Numbered from the stretch's first letter, positions 33,700 through 41,875 are shown. The stretch is DNA of 64,000 nucleotides from Nocardia ignorata NBRC 108230 (GCF_001612905.1 NZ_BDBI01000040.1:25344-89343); one strand, 5' to 3'. The notes: generated by a model not told the origin, from the sequence alone. Program-made: numbers and translations.

Positions 33700-34683
33700 C
33701 TATTCCGTGCCGATCGCGGCGGCCAGCACCGGCCAGGAGGCGTGCAAGTCCTGCTCCCAGTAGTGCCAGGTGTGCGCGCCCGCGGGCCGGAAGACGGTGT
33801 GCGCGGGGATGTTCAACTCGTTCAGGCGTGCGGCCAGCCGCTGAGTGCAGAAGTTGGCCGCCGCTTCGATGGTGCCGCCGAGCATGATCTGGTTGGCCAT
33901 GCCGAGGGCTTTGCCGGGAGTCGCTCCGGGAGGAAGGGTTTCGGCGGGCCCGGGGAGCCCGGAGGCGCTGGACAGGTAGATCGTCTTGCCGCGCAGTCGA
34001 TCCGCGTTGCGGTAGGCGTCGTTGGCACGCCAGGCGGGGTCGTCGGGCGGGCCCCACATGTTCACCGGATCGGCGCCGGCGCGGGCCAGAACCAGGTCGA
34101 TGAACGCGCGGCTCATCGGATCTTCGACCGTGGCGCAACCGCTGAAAGCGCCGACTGCACGGTAGCGGTCGGGCGCGGCGATGGCCAGGTTCAAGGCGGC
34201 CGTGGCCGACATGGACAGGCCCGCAATGGCATTCACGCCGGTGGTGTCGAAGGTGGCATCGATGATCGGTGGTAGTTCCTCGGTGAGGAAGGTCTGCCAT
34301 TTGTTGCGGCCGAGCTTCGGGTCGTCACGCTGCCAGTCGGTGTAGTAGGAGAACGCGCCCTCGGCGGGGGTGACGACGTTGACGTTCTTGTCGGCGAAGA
34401 ATTCGACGATATCGGTCTGGTCGTACCAGTTCGCCACGTCCTCGCCGCCGCCCGCCCCGTTCAGCAGATACAGGGTGGGGCGGGGTTCGCTGGTGTCGAA
34501 GGGTGTGATGACCCGCAGCGGGATCACCCGGTCCATCGACGCGGAGTACACGTGCAGCGTCTGCTGCCGCTGGCCGGGCCGCTCGACGCTGTCGAGGCGG
34601 GAGACGTCGGCCCCGGCCGTGCCGACCGTGAGCACGATCGACGCCGAGATCGCTGCCACGATCGAACACAGCCGGGCGAACAT
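33700..34683 (-). CDS. Mycoloyltransferase / antigen 85-family esterase
   Basis: A 327-residue exported alpha/beta hydrolase of the antigen 85 type: signal segment at 1-25, YLLNGAGGGEDVANWYDQTD (typical substrate loop), nucleophile Ser 157 in GLSMSATAALNLA, the NDAYRNADRLRG acid region, and His 304 in AHTWHYWEQDLHASWP. The family transfers mycolic acids between trehalose, arabinogalactan or proteins outside the cell membrane. Its ATG overlaps the stop of the upstream secreted-protein gene (TGATG), so the two are co-translated, and another small secreted protein follows. The target is not evident. Confidence 0.9.
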   Translation of the reverse strand: MFARLCSIVAAISASIVLTVGTAGADVSRLDSVERPGQRQQTLHVYSASMDRVIPLRVITPFDTSEPRPTLYLLNGAGGGEDVANWYDQTDIVEFFADKNVNVVTPAEGAFSYYTDWQRDDPKLGRNKWQTFLTEELPPIIDATFDTTGVNAIAGLSMSATAALNLAIAAPDRYRAVGAFSGCATVEDPMSRAFIDLVLARAGADPVNMWGPPDDPAWRANDAYRNADRLRGKTIYLSSASGLPGPAETLPPGATPGKALGMANQIMLGGTIEAAANFCTQRLAARLNELNIPAHTVFRPAGAHTWHYWEQDLHASWPVLAAAIGTE

Positions 34684-35384
34684 CAGCTGCCGATCAGGTT
34701 GCGCAGCACGTCGGAGAGGATGTCGGTCGCCGAACCGGTGGAGCTCAGCTGACCGTCGGAGGACCCGAGGCCGTTCTCACCGAGACTGCCGATCACCGTC
34801 TCGCCCGCATTGGCGCCACGCGCGGTGAAACACGCGGTGAGGTTGGGCATTTCGTTGCTCACGCCCACCGTGCCCGCGACGCCGACACCGCCGCTGGTCA
34901 CCTGCTGACCTGGCTGCAACGAGGACGGGACCGGGTAGGTGATGGTGAGGGTCACGGGGTTGCCCGAGTTCACGAACCAGCCGGTGCTGGTGACCTTCCA
35001 GCCGCCGGCGTTCGGTTCGGGCGTCACATCCTCGGTGACCTGGCCGCCGATGGCGTGATAGGCGGTGACAGTGGTCTTGACGGGGGCACCGAAACCGCTG
35101 GGCGGGAAGTCGGTGATGGTGTTGACGTAGGGGTTGCCGATGCCGGTGGTCCCGACGACCACCTTGTAGGTGACCGTGGTGCCCACGCCGATCTCCTCGG
35201 CGCTCGCGATCTTGTCGTAGACGTGGGTGACGCCGACGGTGCTCGCGTCGCGCTTCTCGGCGTGACTACGAACCGAGCAGGTGCTGTCGGCGGCGGCGAC
35301 GCCGGAGCCGAGGGCTACGCCCGCGCAGGCGATGACCAGTGCGGTCGTGGCGATTCCCGCGGCGGTGCGCGAAGTCCGGATCAT
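34683..35384 (-). CDS. Secreted Ig-like protein ending in the TGS-x12-GS motif
   Basis: A 233-residue exported protein. Signal peptide to about 32 (MIRTSRTAAGIATTALVIA), a beta-rich body that reads like an Ig/DUF11-type domain (TTVTYKVVVGTTGIGNPYVN, NPVTLTITYPVPSSLQPGQ), and a low-complexity tail. The last 18 residues, TGSATDILSDVLRNLIGS, match in spacing the repeats of the 28693-29124 protein, here placed exactly at the C-terminus like a sorting signal. GGAGG five bases before ATG 35384. It overlaps the mycoloyltransferase gene by one base. Confidence 0.75.
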   Translation of the reverse strand: MIRTSRTAAGIATTALVIACAGVALGSGVAAADSTCSVRSHAEKRDASTVGVTHVYDKIASAEEIGVGTTVTYKVVVGTTGIGNPYVNTITDFPPSGFGAPVKTTVTAYHAIGGQVTEDVTPEPNAGGWKVTSTGWFVNSGNPVTLTITYPVPSSLQPGQQVTSGGVGVAGTVGVSNEMPNLTACFTARGANAGETVIGSLGENGLGSSDGQLSSTGSATDILSDVLRNLIGS

Positions 35385-35487
35385 GATTTCCTCCAAAGCC
35401 GCACCCTGGACGGGTGGGGCGAATCCTCATCGAGTGGTGCTCCCCTTCTGGCGACAAGGTAACGGTGGAACTGGACAGTTGTCCTGG

Positions 35488-35530
35488 AAAACAAGAACGT
35501 GTTCCAATATTTGTGGAACATCCTTGTTTT
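35488..35530. promoter_or_regulatory. Long AT-rich inverted repeat upstream of the secreted protein-mycoloyltransferase operon
   Basis: AAAACAAG (35488-35495) and TGTTCCA (35500-35506) are complementary to TGGAACA (35514-35520) and CTTGTTTT (35523-35530). It lies 100 bases before the operon and after the gnd terminator. It could be an operator or a second terminator. Confidence 0.5.
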
Positions 35531-35585
35531 ACTCTCGAAGACTCGCTTGACCAGGTAATCTCTGGAAGTTTGTGCCCCACGCGGG

Positions 35586-35613
35586 CCCGGCCGCCCGTGA
35601 GCGGGCGGCCGGG
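35586..35613 (-). terminator. gnd terminator
   Basis: CCCGGCCGCCCG and CGGGCGGCCGGG form a perfect 12-bp stem with a TGAG loop, ten bases past the gnd stop. Confidence 0.88.
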
Positions 35614-35622
35614 TGCGGACTT

Positions 35623-36648
35623 CTACTTCGGCAGCTCGATGTGGCCGCCGAACGCCTTGCGCATGGCCGAGAGCATCTTGTCGGCGTATTCGGCCTCCCC
35701 GCGCGAGGAGAAGCGCTGGAACAGCGCGGCCGACAGCACCGGAACCGGGACGGCGGTGTCGATGGCGGCGTCGATGGTCCAGCGACCCTCGCCGGAATCG
35801 GACACCCGGCCGCTGAAGGAATCGAGGTTGGGGTCGGCGAACAGCGCGCCCGCGGTGAGGTCGAGCAGCCAGGAGGCCACCACCGAGCCACGCCGCCACA
35901 CCTCGGTGATCTCCGGGATGTCGAGCTTGTACTGGTAGTACTCCGGGTGCTCGAGCGGGGTTTCCTCGGCCGAGTGCTCGCCGCCGTGATCGGCGCCCAT
36001 ATCGGCGTGCTTGAGGATGTTCAGGCCCTCGGCGTAGGCGCTCATCGCGCCGTACTCGATGCCGTTGTGCACCATCTTCACGAAATGACCCGCGCCCGCC
36101 GGGCCGCAGTGCAGCCAGCCCTGTTCGGACGGGGTCGGCTCACCGGTGCGGCCGGGGGTGCGCGGTGCGGCATCGACGCCGGGCGCGATCGACTTGAACA
36201 GCGGCTCGAGCCTGCGCACCTGTTCGTCCTCGCCGCCGATCATCAGGCAGAAGCCGCGTTCCAGACCGAAGACGCCGCCCGAGGTACCGACGTCGAGGTA
36301 GTGGATCCCTTTGGGGGCCAGCGCCTTCGAGCGCTTGATGTCCTCGTGGTAGCGGCTGTTGCCGCCGTCGATGATGGTGTCGCCCGGCTCGAGCAGGTCG
36401 GCGAGCTCGTCGATCGCGGCGCCGGTGGCACCGGCGGGAATCATCACCCACACCACCCGCGGCGCGTCGAGCATCCCGACGAATTCCTTCAGGTCGGTGC
36501 TGCCCCGGAAGCTGTCGCCGAGCTCGGCGGACAGCTCGTCGATATGGCCCTGGTGGCGCTCGTGCCCGACGGCGCTGTGCCCGTCACGCACGATGCGGCG
36601 CACGATATTGGCGCCCATCCGGCCGAGGCCGATCATTCCCAACTGCAT
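35623..36648 (-). CDS. gnd: 6-phosphogluconate dehydrogenase, decarboxylating (short type)
   Basis: A 341-residue enzyme of the short, dimer-forming class, comparable to M. tuberculosis Gnd2. N-terminal Rossmann fold MQLGMIGLGRMGANIVRR, then MIPAGATG, DGGNSRYHEDI, the catalytic segment YLDVGTSGGVFGLERG and GHFVKMVHNGIEYG (Lys, His-Asn). It oxidises 6-phosphogluconate to ribulose 5-phosphate in the pentose phosphate pathway. ATG 36648 follows GAGGGAG; the longer frame is leader sequence. Confidence 0.94.
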   Translation of the reverse strand: MQLGMIGLGRMGANIVRRIVRDGHSAVGHERHQGHIDELSAELGDSFRGSTDLKEFVGMLDAPRVVWVMIPAGATGAAIDELADLLEPGDTIIDGGNSRYHEDIKRSKALAPKGIHYLDVGTSGGVFGLERGFCLMIGGEDEQVRRLEPLFKSIAPGVDAAPRTPGRTGEPTPSEQGWLHCGPAGAGHFVKMVHNGIEYGAMSAYAEGLNILKHADMGADHGGEHSAEETPLEHPEYYQYKLDIPEITEVWRRGSVVASWLLDLTAGALFADPNLDSFSGRVSDSGEGRWTIDAAIDTAVPVPVLSAALFQRFSSRGEAEYADKMLSAMRKAFGGHIELPK

Positions 36649-36954
36649 CAGTTCTCCCTCGTTGTCCGGTCCCTGGTGGCGAGTCTCACCCCTGATTGTC
36701 GCGTGCGACCGAGCCCAGCTGCCCGGCGGCATCGCGCGCCCGGTCGAAATCGACCGAAAATCGGCTGTAACGCCCCGGTGAGGGCCGCGATAAACAGATC
36801 GGCTCCGTGTAGTTGCCAGACCCCCGACCCGGCAACTACACGGGGCCTTCCTGCTGTCTGCCCCACTTCGCCGGGCTGCCGAGTGCGCGCCGGGCCGTTA
36901 CCCTTGGCGGGCACCCGGTAAACCCAACGGGGCCCATGAAACGGAAGGACCTCC
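36649..36954. other. Divergent promoter region of gnd and the VanW gene
   Basis: 306 bases without a gene. It holds a strong perfect inverted repeat (36805-36843), listed separately, and the promoters of the two divergent genes. No other feature seen. Confidence 0.5.
36805..36843. repeat. Perfect 13-bp inverted repeat
   Basis: CCGTGTAGTTGCC (36805-36817) and GGCAACTACACGG (36831-36843), separated by 13 bases. It lies between the gnd and VanW starts; it may be an operator, an attenuator or the terminator of an unseen small RNA. Confidence 0.7.
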
Positions 36955-38802
36955 GTGCCCAGCGAGTCGACCGCCGGACGACCGGCGGACCGAGGGCGGG
37001 GCGAGGTCGGACTACGCAAGCTGCTCGAAGCAAATCGCACTTTCGATGCCGACACCACCGCCCTGCCCACCCAGCCCATCAGCACCATCGCCCGTGACCA
37101 CCGCCCACAGGCGCCTCAGCCGACCCCGCCGGGCGACCAGCAGCTGGTCAAGCGGATCGGGATCGCCGTCGGTGCCGTGTTCGCGGTCGGCACCGCCGCC
37201 TACCTGGCCGACTTAGCGCTGAACGTGGGCGAGGTGCCACGCGGCGTCGTCGTCGCCGGCGTGGAGGTCGGCGGGATGGAGCAGGGCGAGGCCGACGCCA
37301 AGCTGCGCAGCGTCCTCGGCCCGCGCGCCGACCAACCGCTACCCGTGCGCATCGGCGATGTGCAGGCCAGCATGGTGCCCTCGGCGGCCGGTCTCGGCAT
37401 CGACTGGGACGCCACCTGGGATGCCGTCGGCGGTCAGCCGCTGAACCCGGTCGGTCGACTGGTCTCACTGTTCGGGACGCGCGACGTCCCCGTGTCCAGC
37501 ACCGTTGACAACGCGGCGCTCGATCAGCAGCTGAGCACGTTCCGCACTCACGACAACCCCACCGTGGAAGGCACCGTTCGCTTCGAGAACGGCGCACCCG
37601 TCGCGGTGCCGCCGGTCCCGGGCCGGGTGCTCGACATCGACGGCGCGCGCAGCACCATCACCGAGCGCTGGGCCGAGGTGAGTCTGCTCGACCTGCCCGT
37701 CGTCGCGGCACCGGTCGAGGTGCGAACCGAAGCGGTGCAGGCGGCGTTGCGCGATATCGCCACGCCCGCTGTCGCCTCGCCGATCACGTTGACGGCCAAG
37801 GACACCCGGGTGGCCCTGACGCCCGAACAGATCGCGAGCGTGCTGAATTTCGTACCCGACGGCAACGGCGGGCTCGCCCCGCAGATCGACAACGACGCCG
37901 TGATCGGGCTGCTCGGTCCACAGGTGGTGACCACCGAGATCGAGCCCAAGGACGCCACATTCACCGTCGGCGCCGGAAAGCCGACGGTCGTACCGGCCGT
38001 GGTCGGCGAAAAGATCGACTGGGCCAAGACGCTGGAGAAGCTGCCCGCGCTGCTCACCCAGCCGGGTGAGCGGACATTCGAGGCCGTCTATCAGCGCATC
38101 GAACCGAAGCTCACCACCGAGGCCGCCGAGAAGCTCGGCATCAACGAAACCATCGGCGAATTCACCACCGGCGGGTTCAGCGGACCCTCCGGGGTGAACA
38201 TCCGGACCGTGGCCGCCAAGGTGAACGGTGCAGTCGTGAAACCCGGAGATACGTTCTCGCTCAACGGTTTCACCGGTCCGCGCACCGCTGCGGAAGGGTA
38301 TGTCGAGTCCGGGATCATCGACAAGGGCAGGCCGAGCACGGCGGTCGGCGGCGGCATCAGCCAGTTCGCCACGACGCTGTACAACGCCGCCTACTTCGCG
38401 GGCATGGAAGACGCCGGCCACACCGAGCACAGCTACTACATCTCGCGCTACCCCGCCGCGCGCGAGGCGACAGTGTTCGACGGCGCGATCGACCTGGCCT
38501 TCCGCAACAACTCCGAACACGGTGTGTTCATCCAGGCCATCGCTACCGGTTCCGACATCACGGTGCGGCTGTGGGGAACGAAAACCGTTGACGTGGAGTC
38601 GATCACGGGCGAGAAGTCCAAGCCGACGGAACCGACCGAGATCACCCTGCCCAAAGGCAAGGACTGCATCGCCTCCGAGGGCGCGCCCGGATTCACCATC
38701 TCCGATACCCGGGTGATCACCGATCGTAAGACGGGGCAGCAGATCTCGCGGCACACGCGGACCGTGAAGTACGACCCCATCCCGATCGTGAAGTGCGAGT
38801 GA
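36955..38802 (+). CDS. VanW-family membrane-anchored protein with peptidoglycan-binding-like domains
   Basis: A 615-residue protein: cytoplasmic head of 65 residues, one membrane helix (IGIAVGAVFAVGTAAYLADL), two repeated extracytoplasmic modules of the YoaR/PG_binding_4 type (GVVVAGVEVGGMEQGEADAKL), and a VanW domain at about 395-540 (GFSGPSGVNIRTVAAKVNGAVVKPGDTFS; GGGISQFATTLYNAAYFAG). Role in the cell envelope is likely but undefined. GTG 36955 has GGAAGGA upstream. It ends seven bases from the convergent DUF5685 gene. Confidence 0.92.
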   Translation: MPSESTAGRPADRGRGEVGLRKLLEANRTFDADTTALPTQPISTIARDHRPQAPQPTPPGDQQLVKRIGIAVGAVFAVGTAAYLADLALNVGEVPRGVVVAGVEVGGMEQGEADAKLRSVLGPRADQPLPVRIGDVQASMVPSAAGLGIDWDATWDAVGGQPLNPVGRLVSLFGTRDVPVSSTVDNAALDQQLSTFRTHDNPTVEGTVRFENGAPVAVPPVPGRVLDIDGARSTITERWAEVSLLDLPVVAAPVEVRTEAVQAALRDIATPAVASPITLTAKDTRVALTPEQIASVLNFVPDGNGGLAPQIDNDAVIGLLGPQVVTTEIEPKDATFTVGAGKPTVVPAVVGEKIDWAKTLEKLPALLTQPGERTFEAVYQRIEPKLTTEAAEKLGINETIGEFTTGGFSGPSGVNIRTVAAKVNGAVVKPGDTFSLNGFTGPRTAAEGYVESGIIDKGRPSTAVGGGISQFATTLYNAAYFAGMEDAGHTEHSYYISRYPAAREATVFDGAIDLAFRNNSEHGVFIQAIATGSDITVRLWGTKTVDVESITGEKSKPTEPTEITLPKGKDCIASEGAPGFTISDTRVITDRKTGQQISRHTRTVKYDPIPIVKCE

Positions 38803-38809
38803 GGTTTTC

Positions 38810-39958
38810 CTAGCAGTTGCAGTCGCAGCAGCAACCGTCGCCGCAGCATTTGCCGCACTCGCCGCAGTTGCCGCAGCACTCGCACGCGTCGCAGCAGTCC
38901 TTGCACTTCTTGCGCCAGGCCTTCTTTCTCCTGCCGTCGCAAGGGCTGTTGTGGTCGACGCAGCACGCCGCACCGGTGCAGTAGACGCCGCAGATCTGGC
39001 CGATCGCCTTCAGTGGGCCGGGTCCGGACGATTTCTGCTCCGGTGCGGAAGGGAACTGGTAGGGCTCGTGATTCGCCGAGGCGCGACAGGTGTGCCCCGT
39101 GACGAGCCCGAGCCCGCGGCCGAGGTTGCGCAGGAGCGCCGCCAGCGGATCGAGCAGCGCCCAGCGCACCGTCGGCACCTGGTCGAGTTCGGCCTCGACC
39201 GCCGCCCGGCGGATACTCGCCTCGCTCTCACGGACCAGTTCGTAGGCGCGCGGCATGTCGGTGCTGGTCGCGTCGAGCGGGTTGAAGCGGCCGCGGGCGC
39301 GGTCGCGTTCGAGGTCTTCGATCGCGTCCGCGAGGTGGGCGATGCGGCCGACGTGTCGGCCGATTTCCGTAAGGGCGGCAACGTTTTCCGGCCTGCCCGC
39401 CAGGGTCGCGGTGTGGCCGAACAGGGTGGCCGCGCACAGCTGGGTGGGGCCGGTGAGGTCGTCGAGACACCCCTCCGCGGCACGCGCTTCGAGTCCCGGC
39501 TGTGCGGCGATCGCGGTCAGCAGCGGAGCTACGTCGAGCCCGATGGCGTCGGCTTGGCGTCGCGCATGGGTCGCCCACGAATCGGAGATCTTGCGCATCG
39601 GGCGGCGTGCGAACGCTGCCGCGTCACCGTCGTCGACGTGATCACGAATCTTGGCGGCGCCCAACAGGAGTGCCGCCGTGGCGGCCAGCCGCACACCCGG
39701 CGCGTCGGCCGCGACCACCGACGCCCGGCGCATGCCGCGCAACGGGCAGGGTGCGGCGTTCGTCCGGGAACTCGCGCCTGCCTGCGCCTCGGTGAGGACG
39801 CTGAGCACGATCGCGTCGGTATTGGTCGCCGCGCGGGCCAGCTGGCCGTGACCGTCGCGCAGGCCGAGACACAGCCCGCACATGTGCGCCTGCCACTGGT
39901 CCGGATCGATGCCGTACTTCGCCGCACCGTGCGCACACGGCTTCAACACTCCGAACAC
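38810..39958 (-). CDS. DUF5685 protein with cysteine-rich C-terminal tail
   Basis: A 382-residue protein matching DUF5685: MFGVLKPCAHGAAKYG, then CGLCLGLRDGHGQLAR. The helical middle holds two Asp-rich spots, KIRDHVDDGD at 103-112 and DAIEDLERDRARGRFNPL at 211-228, whose spacing recalls isoprenyl/squalene-synthase folds (inference only). The last 60 residues contain 20 cysteines (KCKDCCDACECCGNCGECGK and on), a metallothionein-like tail preceded by a Lys/Arg patch. GTG 39958 is preferred over 39964 because family members begin MFGVL. Followed by the TetR gene upstream on the same strand. Confidence 0.75.
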   Translation of the reverse strand: MFGVLKPCAHGAAKYGIDPDQWQAHMCGLCLGLRDGHGQLARAATNTDAIVLSVLTEAQAGASSRTNAAPCPLRGMRRASVVAADAPGVRLAATAALLLGAAKIRDHVDDGDAAAFARRPMRKISDSWATHARRQADAIGLDVAPLLTAIAAQPGLEARAAEGCLDDLTGPTQLCAATLFGHTATLAGRPENVAALTEIGRHVGRIAHLADAIEDLERDRARGRFNPLDATSTDMPRAYELVRESEASIRRAAVEAELDQVPTVRWALLDPLAALLRNLGRGLGLVTGHTCRASANHEPYQFPSAPEQKSSGPGPLKAIGQICGVYCTGAACCVDHNSPCDGRRKKAWRKKCKDCCDACECCGNCGECGKCCGDGCCCDCNC

Positions 39959-40023
39959 TGCCACCCCGTCGGTCTGAACTACCAGACAAGCACGATCGCA
40001 GGTCGCGGCGGCCGGGGCAACCG

Positions 40024-40620
40024 CTACTCGGGTTTGCGACCCGCCAGACCGCGCCAGGCCAGATCGTCGAGCAGGTCGACCGCCTCGGCCACCTCGATGC
40101 GGCCACCGGCGACGCGGTCGGCGATCGCCTCCCCCGCCCCGATCACAGCGGCGGCGACGACCTCGAAATTGGTGCCGGGCTCGGCGTGCCTGGCGCTGGA
40201 TTCCAGCAGCTTCGCGGTGAGTTCGATGACGCGCTCGCGGGCGTTCTCGATCTCGGCGGCGAATGCTTGCTGGCCGATTGCCTGCCGGTACAGAACCTGC
40301 CAGGACTGCCGGTTGCGGTCGACGAAATCGAGGAAGCCCTCTAGCGCCGTTCGCACCTGTTCGTGCGGCTTGAGTTTGGGGTTGCCCGCGGGCGCGACGG
40401 CCTCGATCAGGCGAAGCCCCTCGCGCTGGATGCACGCGCGGAAAAGCTCGTCCTTGGAGCCGTAATACAGGTAGAGCATGGGTTTGGAGATCTTCGCCTC
40501 GGCGGCGATCGCGTCCATCGATGTGTCGTGGAAGCCTTTGCGCGCGAATACCTCGACGGCGGCATCGAGCATCTGCTGCTCGCGAACCGCCCGGGGAAGC
40601 CGCTTCGTCCCGCCTGCCAT
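40024..40620 (-). CDS. TetR-family regulator (Rv0238-like), proposed beta-oxidation repressor
   Basis: A 198-residue TetR protein. Its opening MAGGTKRLPRAVREQQMLDA and the helix-turn-helix (TSMDAIAAEAKISKPMLYLYY) match, from memory, M. tuberculosis Rv0238, which lies near fadA2/fabG4/fadE5 there. ATG 40620 has AGGAGA five bases upstream. Its own promoter carries CTTAC-N6-GTAAG (40651-40666), and the same site occurs at fabG4/fadA2 and, with one mismatch, at fadE5 and a crotonase gene, so I infer autoregulation and control of a fatty-acid regulon. The ligand is probably an acyl-CoA. Confidence 0.9.
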   Translation of the reverse strand: MAGGTKRLPRAVREQQMLDAAVEVFARKGFHDTSMDAIAAEAKISKPMLYLYYGSKDELFRACIQREGLRLIEAVAPAGNPKLKPHEQVRTALEGFLDFVDRNRQSWQVLYRQAIGQQAFAAEIENARERVIELTAKLLESSARHAEPGTNFEVVAAAVIGAGEAIADRVAGGRIEVAEAVDLLDDLAWRGLAGRKPE

Positions 40621-40650
40621 CCACTCTCCTACCGCAGGGTGAGACTCCAT

Positions 40651-40666
40651 CTTACTGTAAGGTAAG
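40651..40666. promoter_or_regulatory. Putative TetR auto-operator
   Basis: CTTAC-TGTAAG-GTAAG. On the minus strand the site reads through into TAAGAT, a good -10 box for the tetR gene, with a leader of about 20 bases to ATG 40620. Confidence 0.75.
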
Positions 40667-40705
40667 TTCCACCCGTGCCCATTTGCCGCACAGTCGCCAC
40701 GCCGC

Positions 40706-41875
40706 TCAGCAGCCCAGTGCGACACCCTTGTAGCGGGCCATCCGCAGCACCGACGCATCGACTCGATCAGCGGGCAGTTTGCCACTCGACACCGACAGCT
40801 CCAAGCGGTCGAGTACCTGCGGCACCGCATCGGTGGTGATCCAGAGCGCGTTGTCGGCCCCGGCGACGAGCGCGGCCTCGACGGCTTCGGCGATCGTCAT
40901 GCGGTCGGTGATGGCGGCCATGCCACCCAGATCGTCGGTGAAGATCGGGCCGTTGAACGGCGCGGCGCCGTAGCCGGTGCCCTGGCGCAGCAGCGACATC
41001 ACGGCCGGGCTGATGCTGGCCGGGGTGTCGGGTTCGGTGAGGCCGGGCACGTCGAGGTGGCCGACCATCACGGCGGCGCCGGAGTTCACCAGATCGCGGA
41101 ACGGGACCAGGTCCTTGGTCTTCAGCTCGTCGAACGGGGGCGTGCGCACCGCGCCCGTGTGCGAATCGCCGGAACCCGAGCCGTGGCCGGGGAAATGCTT
41201 GATGACCGAACCGAGGCCGACCTCGTTGGAGGCGCGGATGTAGGCATCGGCGTATTCGGTGACCACCTGCGGGTCGTCGCTGTAGGAGCGGTCGCCGATG
41301 ACGCTGTTGTCGGGCTGGGCGCTCACATCGGTGTCGGGCGCGAAATCGACCGTGATGCCGAGGTCCTTCAACGCCTTCGACCGGGTGAGCGTGTTCTGGT
41401 AGTGCTGTTCGGGCGTCTGGGTCTGGGCGACCACCCGGGCCGAGGGCGCCTCACCGATCACGGCCGACGCGCGCGAGACACGCCCGCCTTCCTCGTCGAT
41501 CGTCACCATCAACGGCGCCTTCGCGAGAGCCTTCACCGCGTCGAGCTGGGCGCGATCGAGCAGGCCCGGATCGGTCCAGCTACCGACGAAGATGCCGCCG
41601 ACCTGCTCGGTGGTCACCACATTCGTGGCGTCGTCGGCGCCGGTGATGCCGACGGTGAGCAGCTGGGCGAGCTTCTCGCGCTGCGAGAAGGTGCCGAGAT
41701 AATCAGCGCCGCAGGGTTTTTGGGCTCCGGTGGTGGCGGCAGGCGCGCCGCTCTCCGACGACGGCGCCGTTCCGCTGCTGCTCGCGGCGGTGGTCGTCTC
41801 GGTCGACGACCCTCCCGAACACGCGGTGGCGACGGCGGCGACAACTGCGAACACGACCACAGGCGATTTCCGCAT
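40706..41875 (-). CDS. nagZ: Beta-N-acetylhexosaminidase lipoprotein NagZ/LpqI (GH3)
   Basis: A 389-residue lipoprotein: signal ending VATAC (Cys 19), Ser/Thr linker, then a GH3 domain with EKLAQLLTVG, IDEEGGRVSR, KHFPGHGSGSGDSH (226-239, with the His/Asp acid-base pair) and TDDLGGMAAI (nucleophile region Asp 314/315). It matches M. tuberculosis LpqI (Rv0237) in order and motifs and should release N-acetylglucosamine from muropeptides at the cell surface. ATG 41875 preferred; GTG 41884 is an alternative. Neighbour of the TetR gene, as in M. tuberculosis. Confidence 0.92.
   Translation of the reverse strand: MRKSPVVVFAVVAAVATACSGGSSTETTTAASSSGTAPSSESGAPAATTGAQKPCGADYLGTFSQREKLAQLLTVGITGADDATNVVTTEQVGGIFVGSWTDPGLLDRAQLDAVKALAKAPLMVTIDEEGGRVSRASAVIGEAPSARVVAQTQTPEQHYQNTLTRSKALKDLGITVDFAPDTDVSAQPDNSVIGDRSYSDDPQVVTEYADAYIRASNEVGLGSVIKHFPGHGSGSGDSHTGAVRTPPFDELKTKDLVPFRDLVNSGAAVMVGHLDVPGLTEPDTPASISPAVMSLLRQGTGYGAAPFNGPIFTDDLGGMAAITDRMTIAEAVEAALVAGADNALWITTDAVPQVLDRLELSVSSGKLPADRVDASVLRMARYKGVALGC

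Noticed and set aside
39965..40624. Extension of the DUF5685 frame across the TetR gene
   Set aside because: Overlaps a clear TetR gene in another frame and has Arg-rich shadow composition; the family begins MFGVL at 39958.
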